This document shows positions 1 through 8,425 of a stretch of 64,000 nucleotides of DNA, in pieces. Made by a program: the position numbers and the translations under genes. Origin of the DNA: Fimbriiglobus ruber. GTDB taxonomy: Bacteria > Planctomycetota > Planctomycetia > Gemmatales > Gemmataceae. The notes below the pieces were generated by a model that did not search any database, was not told the DNA's origin, and saw only the letters and a list, made by a program, of their open reading frames with translations. The first letter of the stretch is position 1. Each line of letters begins with the position of its first letter. The stretch spans positions 1,116,001-1,180,000 of the forward strand of contig NZ_NIDE01000014.1 in NCBI RefSeq assembly GCF_002197845.1. Direction: 5' to 3'.

Positions 1-1296
1 AAAAACGTCAATGTTGGCCCGGATCAGTTCTGCGCCTGGAGAGCCCCGGTGAAAAGCCTGAAGGGGCACGCGAATTTTGCCGGGACTGACTTCCAGCGAG
101 GGGGTTACCGAAGGTTCCGAATCAGGATACGGTTTGCGTTTGCCCTGCTCTTCCGTGAATGAGCGCCGCCGCACGGCGAGCCACCATAGATAATGCACGC
201 CGTCGGCTTCGGCGCTGGCCAGCGCGGCCCGGCTGCCGTCCTGATCGACACGGGCAGTGTCCCCCTGATCGGCCACGTCGAGTATCGTCACTTGCAGGTT
301 CAAACGGCGCCGTTTGGGGGGATGCTTCTTCAGGTATTCGGCCGTCCCCCGCACGGAGGAAACGACATAAAACATATCGTCCGGGCCCCGCTGCAAGTCG
401 TGAACGGCAAACAGTAGTCCGTCTGCTTCCCCTCGTGCCAGGGCCTTGTCCAACGGAAACCGCTCTTCGAGAGCCCGGTCGGTATTGATGACGCGCCCGC
501 CGGTCGGGAGGGCGACCGCAAGTTTCTCCGCCGGGATCGGCACGTCGTAGGCGACGGAAACCTCGCGGCCGGCCGGCCAGCGGCCGTCCACCTGCCGCTG
601 TTCTTCGAGGTACACAATTCGTTCGTCCGCATCGATCAGGACGACGAGCCGTGGCGGGTGCGGGTCGGGGACCAACTCCGAGCCGTTGTCTTTGACCACC
701 TGTGGAGCCGGTGGGATGACGACGAACCCGCGGCAAGAACGGCCGTCGATTTCGCGGTCGTGTTCGGGAGCGCGGCGGCGAACACTGCCCGCTGGCGCGT
801 CGCCGAATTGTAACGAACCAATGATCATGCTCACCCCGTCGCGGCTGGCCCGGCGGGCAATCACCAGTTCACTCTCCTTCGTTCCCGGATGCCACGCCCA
901 CTGCTGCCGGCCGTCGTCCAGGATTACCTCATCGCGCGACTCGGCGCGGAAGCCCCGGCCGCGCTCGTACCAGATCTCGCCCCTTTGACGGCCGCCCCTG
1001 TCGTCGAGCTTGGAAGTCACGATGTGCGCGGTGCGCGACTTCTCCAGCGACTGCTTCATCTGGGCCTGGAGCGTCGTCGGGGCTCCCAGACCGAACAGCC
1101 ACGCCGTGCCGGCGGCCGCGGCCAGCACCGCGGCCGTTGCGAGCAGGGAGACGGCCCGGCGACGCAGCCACGAGGCCCGCCGCGGCGGGGGAACTAACCC
1201 GGATTCGATCCGCGCCATAACGGCGTCGGCAACGGAAGGGACGGGCCAATCCGTACCGAGTTGGCGGAGTTGCTCTTCAAGTTCTTGCGGAGTCAC
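1..1296 (-). CDS. Single-pass anti-sigma-like protein, partial (runs off the left edge)
   Basis: The gene begins with GTG at 1296, which overlaps the TGA of the ECF sigma gene (GTGA). The frame stays open for 432 codons to base 1, so the C-terminus is missing. Residues about 1-42 form a short charged cytoplasmic segment. One membrane helix follows at about 45-65 (Ala/Leu-rich, after a WLRRR stop-transfer-like motif), and the rest is a large presumably extracytoplasmic region. The overlap with the sigma gene suggests translational coupling and a role as regulator or sensor partner of that sigma factor. I see no zinc-finger HxxxCxxC motif, so it is not a standard ZAS anti-sigma. The function is inferred from context only. 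Shorter frames in this stretch are in other reading frames and are shadows. Confidence 0.7.
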   Translation of the reverse strand, partial: MTPQELEEQLRQLGTDWPVPSVADAVMARIESGLVPPPRRASWLRRRAVSLLATAAVLAAAAGTAWLFGLGAPTTLQAQMKQSLEKSRTAHIVTSKLDDRGGRQRGEIWYERGRGFRAESRDEVILDDGRQQWAWHPGTKESELVIARRASRDGVSMIIGSLQFGDAPAGSVRRRAPEHDREIDGRSCRGFVVIPPAPQVVKDNGSELVPDPHPPRLVVLIDADERIVYLEEQRQVDGRWPAGREVSVAYDVPIPAEKLAVALPTGGRVINTDRALEERFPLDKALARGEADGLLFAVHDLQRGPDDMFYVVSSVRGTAEYLKKHPPKRRRLNLQVTILDVADQGDTARVDQDGSRAALASAEADGVHYLWWLAVRRRSFTEEQGKRKPYPDSEPSVTPSLEVSPGKIRVPLQAFHRGSPGAELIRANIDVF

Positions 1297-1847
1297 GGGT
1301 TTACCTCTCGAAACATCGACCGGAGTCGTTCGATCGCCCGGGATAACTGCTTGGTCACGGTCCCGACCGGCCGCCCCGTGAGCCGGGCTACCTCGGCAAC
1401 CGGATAGTCTTCCAAGAAGCGCAGCGTGACAACGAGGCGCTCGTGCTCGGGTAGGCGTCCAATTGCCAGCAGCAATTCGTCGGATTCCGTGGCCAAAAGG
1501 GCGTCGGCTCTGCCCACTGCGAGATCACTTGTTGAACCCAGCGAATGGACTTTGCCACGCCGCCGAGCCAACCGCAGGGCTTCGCACCGGGTGATGCGCA
1601 GGAGCCAAAGGCCGAAGTGATCCGGCGTGCGCAACTGCCCGAGTCGGCGATAGGCTTCAACGAAGGCGTTCTGCGTCGCGTCTTGGGTGGCGTGATAATC
1701 GCGAAGGATCTTCCATGCCGTTGCCCAGACGGCACGCTCGTACCGGCCCAGCAACTCGGCAAACGCGGGTTGTTCGCCGCCAAGGATCGCAGCAATCAAC
1801 TCGTCGTTCGTCCGCATCTCGACGGCCCTTCGCCCGCTCACGTCCAT
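1293..1847 (-). CDS. ECF RNA polymerase sigma factor
   Basis: This is an ECF (group 4) sigma-70 factor of 184 aa, or 174 aa if the second in-frame ATG at 1817 (MRTNDELI) is used. Region 2 covers about residues 15-85, with the QDATQNAFVEAYRRL segment (core binding) and the FGLWLLRI segment. Region 4 covers about 125-180, with LPEHERLVVTLRFLEDYP followed by a helix-turn-helix ending in VGTVTKQLSRAIERLR. Family knowledge: it directs RNA polymerase to a small regulon and is normally held by a membrane partner. The next gene starts inside its stop codon, consistent with a sigma/anti-sigma pair. About 250 bp upstream is non-coding and probably holds the promoter. Confidence 0.93.
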   Translation of the reverse strand: MDVSGRRAVEMRTNDELIAAILGGEQPAFAELLGRYERAVWATAWKILRDYHATQDATQNAFVEAYRRLGQLRTPDHFGLWLLRITRCEALRLARRRGKVHSLGSTSDLAVGRADALLATESDELLLAIGRLPEHERLVVTLRFLEDYPVAEVARLTGRPVGTVTKQLSRAIERLRSMFREVNP

Positions 1848-2105
1848 CCACTACCTTCTAAAGAGGCGATCGCGGAGACTTTTGCGACATCGAAATCAAC
1901 GACTTGATAAGACGCCTTGTGAACGGATCGTCTTCGGGGCATTTCAGCGACAAGAGTCGAGTCGTCAAGCCGGTAGTTCAAACCGACGGTATTAAAGATT
2001 CGGCACGTTGGACTGCAATAGACTGTCAGAGAAAGATTGTTAATGCATGCTCGAGTTAGCCGATCGCCACGCATAGCAATGGCACGGCCGGTACTCCGTC
2101 TTAGA

Positions 2106-2732
2106 TTATCGGCTCGCGTCGGGTGATTCGTCTTCGAGACTCTTGAGCAGTGCTTCCAACTCCGAGCGTCGTGGTTCGAGTGCGGAGCGGACGGCGTATC
2201 GGTTCAGCCAGTAAACACCGGCAAAAACGGCACCCGCGAAGGCGACCACCATCGCCACGGCGAGGGCCGTCCACCAGCCGCCCGCCCGCTCCTGCCAGGC
2301 GAACTGGCCGAAGAACGCCAGGACCGAAAGCGCGAGGGGCAGCAGATACCACCACAACACGTTACCGAGCAACCGGATTTGATGTTCGACCTGCGCCAGT
2401 GAACTCTGCACGCGTTGGCGAAGTGGTTCGCCCGGCTCGGCCGGTCGCCGTTTGTGACGCATCCGGTCGGCCAGCATGTACCCGGCAACCCGCAACAGGG
2501 CCGGCACCATCAGATACCACGTCCAGGGCGAAGAGTGCTTCACTCCCAGGTATAGCCACAAGGGTACCATCAGAAAACACGTGCCGACTTCACGAACATC
2601 CCGCCAAAAGATCATGGCGACGAAATACCGCTGGTTCCGTCGCACCTCTTTGAGGAGTAGTTCGGTATCGATCGTCAGACGAGTTTGCGACGACTGTGTT
2701 TTCCAGGCTTGCTGGAAGTTGTCAGGGTCCAT
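2106..2732 (-). CDS. Multi-pass membrane protein, partner of the upstream ECF sigma
   Basis: The protein is 208 aa. The N-terminus is cytoplasmic (about residues 1-45, MDPDNFQQAWKTQSSQTRL). Hydrophobic segments follow at about 50-68, 70-88, 125-145 and 150-172, and the C-terminal tail is charged. Small membrane proteins starting with a similar MD..N..QAWK segment often follow ECF sigma genes in planctomycetes, which suggests a membrane-bound negative regulator; this is from memory and context, not a defined domain. The ATG at 2732 overlaps the expected end of the sigma reading frame (restored stop at 2722-2724), so the two were co-translated. This gene is intact although the sigma gene upstream is broken. 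Confidence 0.8.
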   Translation of the reverse strand: MDPDNFQQAWKTQSSQTRLTIDTELLLKEVRRNQRYFVAMIFWRDVREVGTCFLMVPLWLYLGVKHSSPWTWYLMVPALLRVAGYMLADRMRHKRRPAEPGEPLRQRVQSSLAQVEHQIRLLGNVLWWYLLPLALSVLAFFGQFAWQERAGGWWTALAVAMVVAFAGAVFAGVYWLNRYAVRSALEPRRSELEALLKSLEDESPDASR

Positions 2733-3293
2733 GTGACTCCTCTTTCATCAGTTCGCCCAAAGCCTTTGTCGCCCGGTTCAACTTCACCCCCGACGTTGCC
2801 TTCGGAAATGCCCAACACCTCGGCCATCTGCCGATAGCTCAAGTCGTCCAGGTAGAGCAGGACCAGCGCCGCGTCGGTCTTGGGCAGTTGGCGTATTGCC
2901 GCGTAGAGCCGTTCGACCGCTTCACGCTGGACGAGATCCTGGGAGCCGTCCGACCCGGCGGCCGACAGGTCTTCAACCGCAAGAATCGGTTGCTGGCGTA
3001 CCCGGCGGCGGTGTTCCTTGCGGCGCCAGCCGAGCGCGGTGTTCAGCGCCACGCGGTAAAGCCACGTGGTCGCACTGGCCCGGCCCTGAAACTGCGGCAA
3101 CGAGCACCAAACCTGGAGCAGGATTTCTTGGGCCAAGTCCTGGCAATCTTCGGCCGTGAGCGTGTAGGCGCGGGCCACCTTCAGGACGGCGCCCTTCGGC
3201 CGTGAGCGTGTAGGCGCGGGCCGCCTTCAGGACGGCGCCGTTGTGCTCGACGAGCCAGCTCTTAAACAGCGACTCTAAGTTTTCATCGGGCAA
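2722..3293 (-). pseudogene. ECF sigma factor broken by a 46-bp tandem duplication and a G-run indel
   Basis: The translated pieces join into a typical ECF sigma. The N-terminal piece, from a TTG start at 3293, reads LPDENLESLFKSWLVEHNGA. The middle piece carries DLAQEILLQVW, ATTWLYRVALNTAL and a region-4 helix-turn-helix around YRQMAEVLGISEGNV. Two lesions break the frame. First, bases 3148-3193 and 3194-3239 are a direct 46-bp duplication (46 is not a multiple of 3). Second, a run of five C on the plus strand at 2787-2791 shifts the frame just after SEGNVG; with four C the frame continues as VKLNRATKALGELMKEES and stops at 2722. A shorter product from a GTG at about 3178 would lack most of region 2.1 and have an altered C-terminus, so it is probably not functional. 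A sequencing error could explain the C run but less easily the duplication. Confidence 0.82.
3148..3239. repeat. 46-bp direct tandem duplication inside the sigma gene
   Basis: Copy 1 is 3148-3193 and copy 2 is 3194-3239. They are identical except for one base (A at 3177, G at 3223). The unit contains the codons for ARAYTLTAE of the sigma factor. Because 46 leaves a remainder of 1 when divided by 3, it destroys the frame. Confidence 0.95.
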
Positions 3294-3443
3294 TTCGAAG
3301 CCCCTCTCTCCGAAGTATTGGTAAACCGAGGCAGCTGTTTATTACACGAAAGATGTGCGGACAGTGATTTTGGCGAGGGGATCATGAAAGTAGTGAGCGG
3401 CGAGCGAAGCAAACGCGATTGACCGCACGGCGAGAAGGCTCCC

Positions 3444-5078
3444 TCATTTCGTCAGCAACCGCACGACGGCCGCGTGCGCCCGGCCGACCTCGGCCGCCGT
3501 CTTGCCGCTCTTGTTCCGGGCGTTGCGGTCGGCCCCGTGCGCTAGCAGCCACCGCACCGGCTCCGCTTGGCCCTGCCGCGCGAAGTACATCAGCAGCGTG
3601 GCCTGGGTCTCGTCTCGCGCGTCGATGACGGCGCCGCTCGCGGCCAGCAATTCCATCACCGGAATCGGGTCGGCCTTCGAGCGGGTCTTCGACAGATGCA
3701 AGAGCGGCGTCAGGCCGTCTTCGTCCAGCGCGTCGGCTGGGGCGCCGCGATCGAGCAGTAACTTGACGAGCGGAAGTTTGCCGCCGCGCACGGCGTAGTG
3801 GAGCGCGGTGAGCCCGTACCGGCCGCGGTCGTCGAGCCGCGCGCCGTAATCGAGAAGCACGGCGACGCGGTGCAGTTCGTTGCTGCTCACGTCCGGCCGG
3901 CAAGCGCGCGGCAGCATCCAGGCTGGCACTTTCTTCCCGCTGGCGACGAGCAGGTCCGCGACGGGCCGCTCCGCGTCGTCGAGGCGGCCGAGAAAACCCG
4001 CGCGTTGGACGTCGGCGCCGTGTTCGATCAGGAGCCTCACCAGGTCCACGCGGTTCATCACCACCGCGAGCGTCAACAGCTTTCCGCTGCGCCGCCGTAC
4101 ATCAGCGCCGCGTTCGAGGAGCAACTTCGCGGCGTCGATGCCGCCGCCGCAGACCGCGTGGCACAGCAGCGAGACTTCCCGAAAGTCGTCGGCCGGATCG
4201 ATGGCATGGACGAGGTCCGGGTTGCGATCGAGGTGGCCGCGGAGCGCGGGCACGTCGCCCAGCCACGCCGCCGTGAACGCGTCGTCGACGGCGCCGTGTT
4301 CCAACAGCGGCGCGACGAGGGCCGGGTGCCATTTCTTCGCGATCGCGAGTGGCGTGACCGCGACGCCGGTTCCCATCCGGACGTTGTCGCAAGCCATGGT
4401 CGCATGCACCGGGTCGCACGCGGGCGTGTTGCAATCGGCGCCGGCCTTGAGCGCCAGTTCGAGAATTTTCGGGCGGTTGCGGTACGTCGCGACCCACACC
4501 AGTGTGCGGTCGTCCGCGCCGCGCCGGCTCGCGACCGTTCGGTCCTCCTCGATCGACCTGCGGACATTTTCCGTGCGGCCTTTGGCCGCGTCGTCCAGGA
4601 CCGCCTCGAACCGCACCTGCGCCGCATCCTGGACGGCGTCGCAGCCCTTGCGAAGCTCCCGGGAGTCCGTCTCGGGGCTGTGAATCATGGCCTTCGCGGC
4701 GCGCGAGAGCGGCCGCATGATCAGCCCCGCGTCGAGCCCGCGGGCGACGAGCGCCTCGCGCATGCAGCGGAGCCACGCCGCGACCGCCTTGGGGCTGATG
4801 TAACGGTGCCGGTGCCGCCGCATGAGGCCGCCGGCGAGATCGTCCGAATAGTCGCGGCCGCCACCGAACCACTGGATGAAGAAGGGCGTCGCATTCCCAC
4901 TGTTGAAGTGCGGAAACGCCACGCGCAACAGTTCGTCCTGCTCGATGCGGCGATAGAGATCGCGGACCAACTCCGCCACGCCGTCGTCGCCGCCCACCGC
5001 CTCCCAGAGATCCTCGCCGGGATACTCGACCAGAGGTTCACCGCGGTGGCGCAGTTCCTTGTGATACGAGATGGGCAC
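3444..5078 (-). CDS. Truncated haemoglobin (group II) fused to ankyrin repeats
   Basis: The protein is 544 aa if it starts at the GTG at 5078; the frame is open further upstream, but that part is low-complexity and looks non-coding. Residues about 22-125 match a group II truncated globin. Tyr42 lies at the B10 position (DLYRRI), FPHF follows the C/D region, and FIQWFGGGRDYS leads to MRRHRHRYIS, where His89 aligns with the proximal haem ligand. Trp102 (AWLRCM) matches the group II Trp G8. Residues about 150-540 are ankyrin-type repeats (for example VDLVRLLIEHGADV, LTALHYAVRGGKLPLVKLLL and EPVRWLLAHGADRNARN). Globins of this group bind O2 or NO; ankyrins bind proteins. The fusion suggests a haem-gas sensor or oxygen-protection protein tied to a partner. 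No signal peptide is seen, so it is likely cytoplasmic. Confidence 0.85.
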   Translation of the reverse strand: MPISYHKELRHRGEPLVEYPGEDLWEAVGGDDGVAELVRDLYRRIEQDELLRVAFPHFNSGNATPFFIQWFGGGRDYSDDLAGGLMRRHRHRYISPKAVAAWLRCMREALVARGLDAGLIMRPLSRAAKAMIHSPETDSRELRKGCDAVQDAAQVRFEAVLDDAAKGRTENVRRSIEEDRTVASRRGADDRTLVWVATYRNRPKILELALKAGADCNTPACDPVHATMACDNVRMGTGVAVTPLAIAKKWHPALVAPLLEHGAVDDAFTAAWLGDVPALRGHLDRNPDLVHAIDPADDFREVSLLCHAVCGGGIDAAKLLLERGADVRRRSGKLLTLAVVMNRVDLVRLLIEHGADVQRAGFLGRLDDAERPVADLLVASGKKVPAWMLPRACRPDVSSNELHRVAVLLDYGARLDDRGRYGLTALHYAVRGGKLPLVKLLLDRGAPADALDEDGLTPLLHLSKTRSKADPIPVMELLAASGAVIDARDETQATLLMYFARQGQAEPVRWLLAHGADRNARNKSGKTAAEVGRAHAAVVRLLTK

Positions 5079-5459
5079 GGTGTCTGAACTCCCTGATGAG
5101 AGCCTGTGACCAGAGTAGTCGGCGACGATGTCGTTCCTACGTAAGGCGACGCAATTTGCTATGCCGATTTGGTCGTTGCGACCGGGTGGCCCGCTTGGGC
5201 GGGTACTTGGGGCGGAAAGGGGACGGCCCGTCGGGTTGGATGAGCCTGTGGCAGGGATGCCAGCGAGTGACCGATCTCTGTCTCGGCCAATAACTCGCGA
5301 AACAGGCGGTGGGTGCCGGCCCGCCGGAGGACGACCCAGATTCACACGATCCGGTCAACAGACAGGCCGCGAGCCCGGGCCGCCGAGGGCATACGTCACC
5401 ATCCCCCGAACCCCTCGATGGCCTCATTCCTGACTACTCGGCTCGGCAGGAAGTCGCTG
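5079..5459. other. Intergenic region, nothing clear
   Basis: About 380 bp lie between the globin-ankyrin gene and the stop of the UnbU-like gene. Several short frames cross it but none has family-like sequence or a convincing ribosome binding site. It should hold the promoter of the globin-ankyrin gene. Confidence 0.4.
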
Positions 5460-6599
5460 CTACTTCTGCATCGCCACGGCCATATCCCCGGCCGCAAGTG
5501 TCAGCACGGGTGTGCCTGTTGATTCAGCACCGGCTGGCTGCGCCTTCGCCCGTAGTCGGCCGGCGCAGATCTCGACCAGGTTGGCCGTTGGGCCGACGAT
5601 GAACAGCGCGTGGTACAGAGAGTGGACGTCTTTGAAGGCTAACCGGCAGACGGTCTCCATGACGGCCACCAGCGCGGCAACCACGATCTGGCTCCGCCGC
5701 GTCCGGGTCGTCGTCTGCGGGTCCGTAATCATGAAAAAGATGTAGAGCTGGAACATCGGGCTGGTGATCGGGGCGATCTCCGTTTGCCACGGGTGGCCGG
5801 TCGCGGCGCTGCGGAGGAAGGCCAGGGGGATGAAGGTGGCCACGAACGCCAGGGGGATGTGGAAGCGGCCGAGGCGGTACATGATGAGCCCGCCCAGGAA
5901 CCAGATCACCGCCACCGCCAGGCCGTTGTTCCCGGCCTGCACCGTCAGGCTCGCCACGTGCTGCGGCGCGAGAAAGAGCATCGTCGTGACGCCAAAATTG
6001 GTCGGGTTCCACAGATGTCGGCCGCCCGCCCGGAGGACGTACTTCGAGGTGATCGAGATCATCCCGCAGAGTACGAACGGCCACAGCACCGATGATTTGA
6101 TCAGAATGCCGGCGCTGATGCCGGAGATGTAGGCGCTGGTCAGATTCGGCCACTTCCCCCAGACGAACCGGCCGATAACCAGTTCGGTCAGCATCGTGAT
6201 CCCGATCGTCAGGAACGTCGGGGAATACTCCATCACCACGCCGTCGGTCAGGGAGACGAGCCATGGCGGGGCAGGGTGGTTCTCCAGCACGTTAAATGAG
6301 GCGTCGCTCAGAGCGAGGATGACGGTGATCAGCAGAGGAGCCTGGAGTTTCTTGTCGTGGAGAACGACCTTTCGCCAGAGGACGAGCAAGGCGACCAGCA
6401 ACAGACTGACGCCGACGACCCGCAACGTGGTCGGGTCCGGGACGCTGCCCGTTAGCTGTGCGATCCATCCGCCGAACAGGTCGCGAAGCCAGTAGTAAGC
6501 CGCCACGAGCGCGACCGAGGCGACGAGCCGGACGGCGAGCCCCGTTCCCGTCGCTTGGGCCGGGGCCGGGGGCGGGCATTCGGAGAGGGGAGAGGTCAT
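5460..6599 (-). CDS. UnbU/RnfD/NqrB-like integral membrane protein
   Basis: The protein is 379 aa with about nine hydrophobic helices. The segment SKYVLRAGGRHLWNPTNFGV (about residues 185-204) is the kind of signature seen in the NQR2/RnfD/RnfE membrane family, where this region binds covalent FMN in true NqrB/RnfD subunits. A later helix pair around FFMITDPQTTT matches the same family. Enediyne-cluster proteins called UnbU belong to this family and sit beside UnbV (ASPIC) proteins, as here. The ATG at 6599 overlaps the stop of the upstream gene by four bases (ATGA), so it is the third cistron of a coupled operon. The other Rnf/Nqr subunits are absent, so it is unlikely to be part of a classical Rnf complex. 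The substrate is unknown. Confidence 0.75.
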   Translation of the reverse strand: MTSPLSECPPPAPAQATGTGLAVRLVASVALVAAYYWLRDLFGGWIAQLTGSVPDPTTLRVVGVSLLLVALLVLWRKVVLHDKKLQAPLLITVILALSDASFNVLENHPAPPWLVSLTDGVVMEYSPTFLTIGITMLTELVIGRFVWGKWPNLTSAYISGISAGILIKSSVLWPFVLCGMISITSKYVLRAGGRHLWNPTNFGVTTMLFLAPQHVASLTVQAGNNGLAVAVIWFLGGLIMYRLGRFHIPLAFVATFIPLAFLRSAATGHPWQTEIAPITSPMFQLYIFFMITDPQTTTRTRRSQIVVAALVAVMETVCRLAFKDVHSLYHALFIVGPTANLVEICAGRLRAKAQPAGAESTGTPVLTLAAGDMAVAMQK

Positions 6600-8425
6600 G
6601 GCCCGGCTTCCTCAACGCGATGGATGATGCCGACCGCAGGGGCGGCGAGGGTTTGCTTCCGGCCCGACGGCCATTCGATCACGGCTTTCTCGATCCGGGC
6701 ATCGGTGCCGAGGCCGAAGTGGAGTCGGAACATGCTCTGCGAGGCGTAGCCGTCGCCGGCCGTGACCACCTGGAGTTGTTCCTGCACCGGGCCGGTCGGC
6801 CCCTGCCGCCACGTCAGGCGGACGCCCGCCCCGACGGCGCTGCGGTTGCTCCAGCCTGCCTCCTTGCCCGGCCGCGCGCCGCCCGTCAGCTCGAACTGGA
6901 CCCAGTCCCGGCCGGAGGCGACAGTGTTCCGGTAGAGGAGCAACGGGCCGTTCTGGTTGGCGACGGTCACGTCCACGACGCCGCGGTTGAACAGGTCACC
7001 GAGGGCGACCGCCCGGCCGTCGAAGGTATCCGTTACGCCGACCGCGACGGCCACGTCCGTGAAGTCCCCGCCCTTGTTCAGCCAGACGCACTTCGCCTGA
7101 TAGCCGGCCAAACTCTGGTCGCCGATCGGCGGCCAGTACCGGGCGTCGCGAATCAGGCCCTTGAGCCCGCCGGCGATCTTGCCGTAGTCGTACCAGTAGC
7201 TCTTGCCTTTGTCGGCCGAGACGTACCCGTTGGTCAGGTAGAGGTCGAGGCGGCCGTCGTTGTTCAGGTCGCCGAACTTGGCGCCCCAACTCCAGCCGCC
7301 GCGCTCGACCTTCAGGGAACCAGCCTGGTTGCTGAACCGGGGTAAGCCGTCGGTCGTCTTGCTGGCAGGTACCCAGAGGTTGTTGCCCTGGACGAGGTTG
7401 CCGGGCTCGGTGATGTTCGAGATGTAAACGGCCAACCGGCCCTGGTTCAACACGTCCCCGAGGCAGGCGTTCATGCCGCTCTTCGGGGCCACGCCGATCC
7501 CCGTCTGGTTGCCGACCTCCTCGAACCGTTGGCCCCCCTTGTTGGCGTAAAACTCGGAGACGCCGTAATCGTTAGCCAGCACGATGTCGAGGTATCCTGT
7601 CCCGCAAAGGTCGGCCGCCACCACGCCGAGCGTCCAGCGGGTGCTCTTGATGCCGACACATTCGGTCACGTCCTCGAAGGTGCCATCGCCGCGGTTGCGA
7701 AGTAAATATTTTCGGCCGCCGTTCTGGGCGTATTCGAACGATTCGGGCATGACTTCGGAGGTCTTGAGGTTCCAGAGGTCGATTCCCTCGGGCCAGTACC
7801 CGGCGACGAAGAGGTCGAGCAGGCCGTCCCGGTCGTAGTCGAGCCAACAAGCGGAGTTCGCGTTGACCCAGGCTGGTAGGCCGCTTTTCTCGGTGACGCG
7901 GTCGAAGCCTTTGCCCTGCCGGTTGTGGAAGAGTTCCGGCTTGCCCCACTTGTAAACGAACAGGTCGGGGAAGCCGTCGTTGTCGTAGTCCGCCCAGATC
8001 GCCCCCATGCCGACGCCGGTGCCGGGGCGGTTCAGGTCGGCCACGCCGAGCGAAGGGGCGACGTCTTCAAACGTACCGTCGCCGCGGTTGCGGTAGAGGC
8101 GGTTCTGGCCGCCTTCCTTGCCGGTGACGACGTACAGGTCGAGCAGGCCATCCGCGTCGAAATCGACGACCGAGACGGACGCACCCATCGCGGCGACAAC
8201 GGGCATGATGTGGGCCAGTTTCGCGTCCAGGGTCGGCGACTCGTGCCGGAAGTCGATCCCGCACGCCTTGGCCGACTCGGTGAGGCGGAAGCCGTACCGG
8301 CGGAGGGCCTCGCCCTCATCCAGGCCGGTCTCGGGCGACCCCTCGCCGCGGTTCAGGATCACCACGAGCGCGAGCATCCCGAGGAAGGCGACGGTAACGA
8401 TGCCGCGTCTGACGGACAAACTCAT
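6596..8425 (-). CDS. CRTAC1-type FG-GAP/VCBS protein with C-terminal ASPIC/UnbV domain
   Basis: The protein is 609 aa. An N-terminal hydrophobic segment (about residues 10-24, IVTVAFLGMLALVVILN) acts as signal or anchor. Repeated FG-GAP-like blades follow with Asp-rich calcium-loop motifs such as DFDADGLLDLYV, DYDNDGFPDLFV, DYDRDGLLDLFV and DLNNDGRLDLYL, which build an integrin-like beta-propeller. Residues about 530-600 form an ASPIC/UnbV domain (GAGVRLTWRQGP, FGLGTDARIEKAVIEWPSG). It is probably secreted or periplasmic and calcium-binding. It overlaps both neighbours by four bases and shares its architecture with the upstream cistron. Confidence 0.9.
   Translation of the reverse strand: MSLSVRRGIVTVAFLGMLALVVILNRGEGSPETGLDEGEALRRYGFRLTESAKACGIDFRHESPTLDAKLAHIMPVVAAMGASVSVVDFDADGLLDLYVVTGKEGGQNRLYRNRGDGTFEDVAPSLGVADLNRPGTGVGMGAIWADYDNDGFPDLFVYKWGKPELFHNRQGKGFDRVTEKSGLPAWVNANSACWLDYDRDGLLDLFVAGYWPEGIDLWNLKTSEVMPESFEYAQNGGRKYLLRNRGDGTFEDVTECVGIKSTRWTLGVVAADLCGTGYLDIVLANDYGVSEFYANKGGQRFEEVGNQTGIGVAPKSGMNACLGDVLNQGRLAVYISNITEPGNLVQGNNLWVPASKTTDGLPRFSNQAGSLKVERGGWSWGAKFGDLNNDGRLDLYLTNGYVSADKGKSYWYDYGKIAGGLKGLIRDARYWPPIGDQSLAGYQAKCVWLNKGGDFTDVAVAVGVTDTFDGRAVALGDLFNRGVVDVTVANQNGPLLLYRNTVASGRDWVQFELTGGARPGKEAGWSNRSAVGAGVRLTWRQGPTGPVQEQLQVVTAGDGYASQSMFRLHFGLGTDARIEKAVIEWPSGRKQTLAAPAVGIIHRVEEAGP

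Noticed and set aside
3798-5087. Long plus-strand frame across the globin-ankyrin gene
   Set aside because: It is exactly antisense to a clear globin/ankyrin coding sequence and has no family-like motifs; it is typical of shadow frames in GC-rich DNA.
5460-6599. True Rnf or Na+-NQR subunit
   Set aside because: The other subunits are absent and the context is UnbV-like proteins, so only family membership is claimed.
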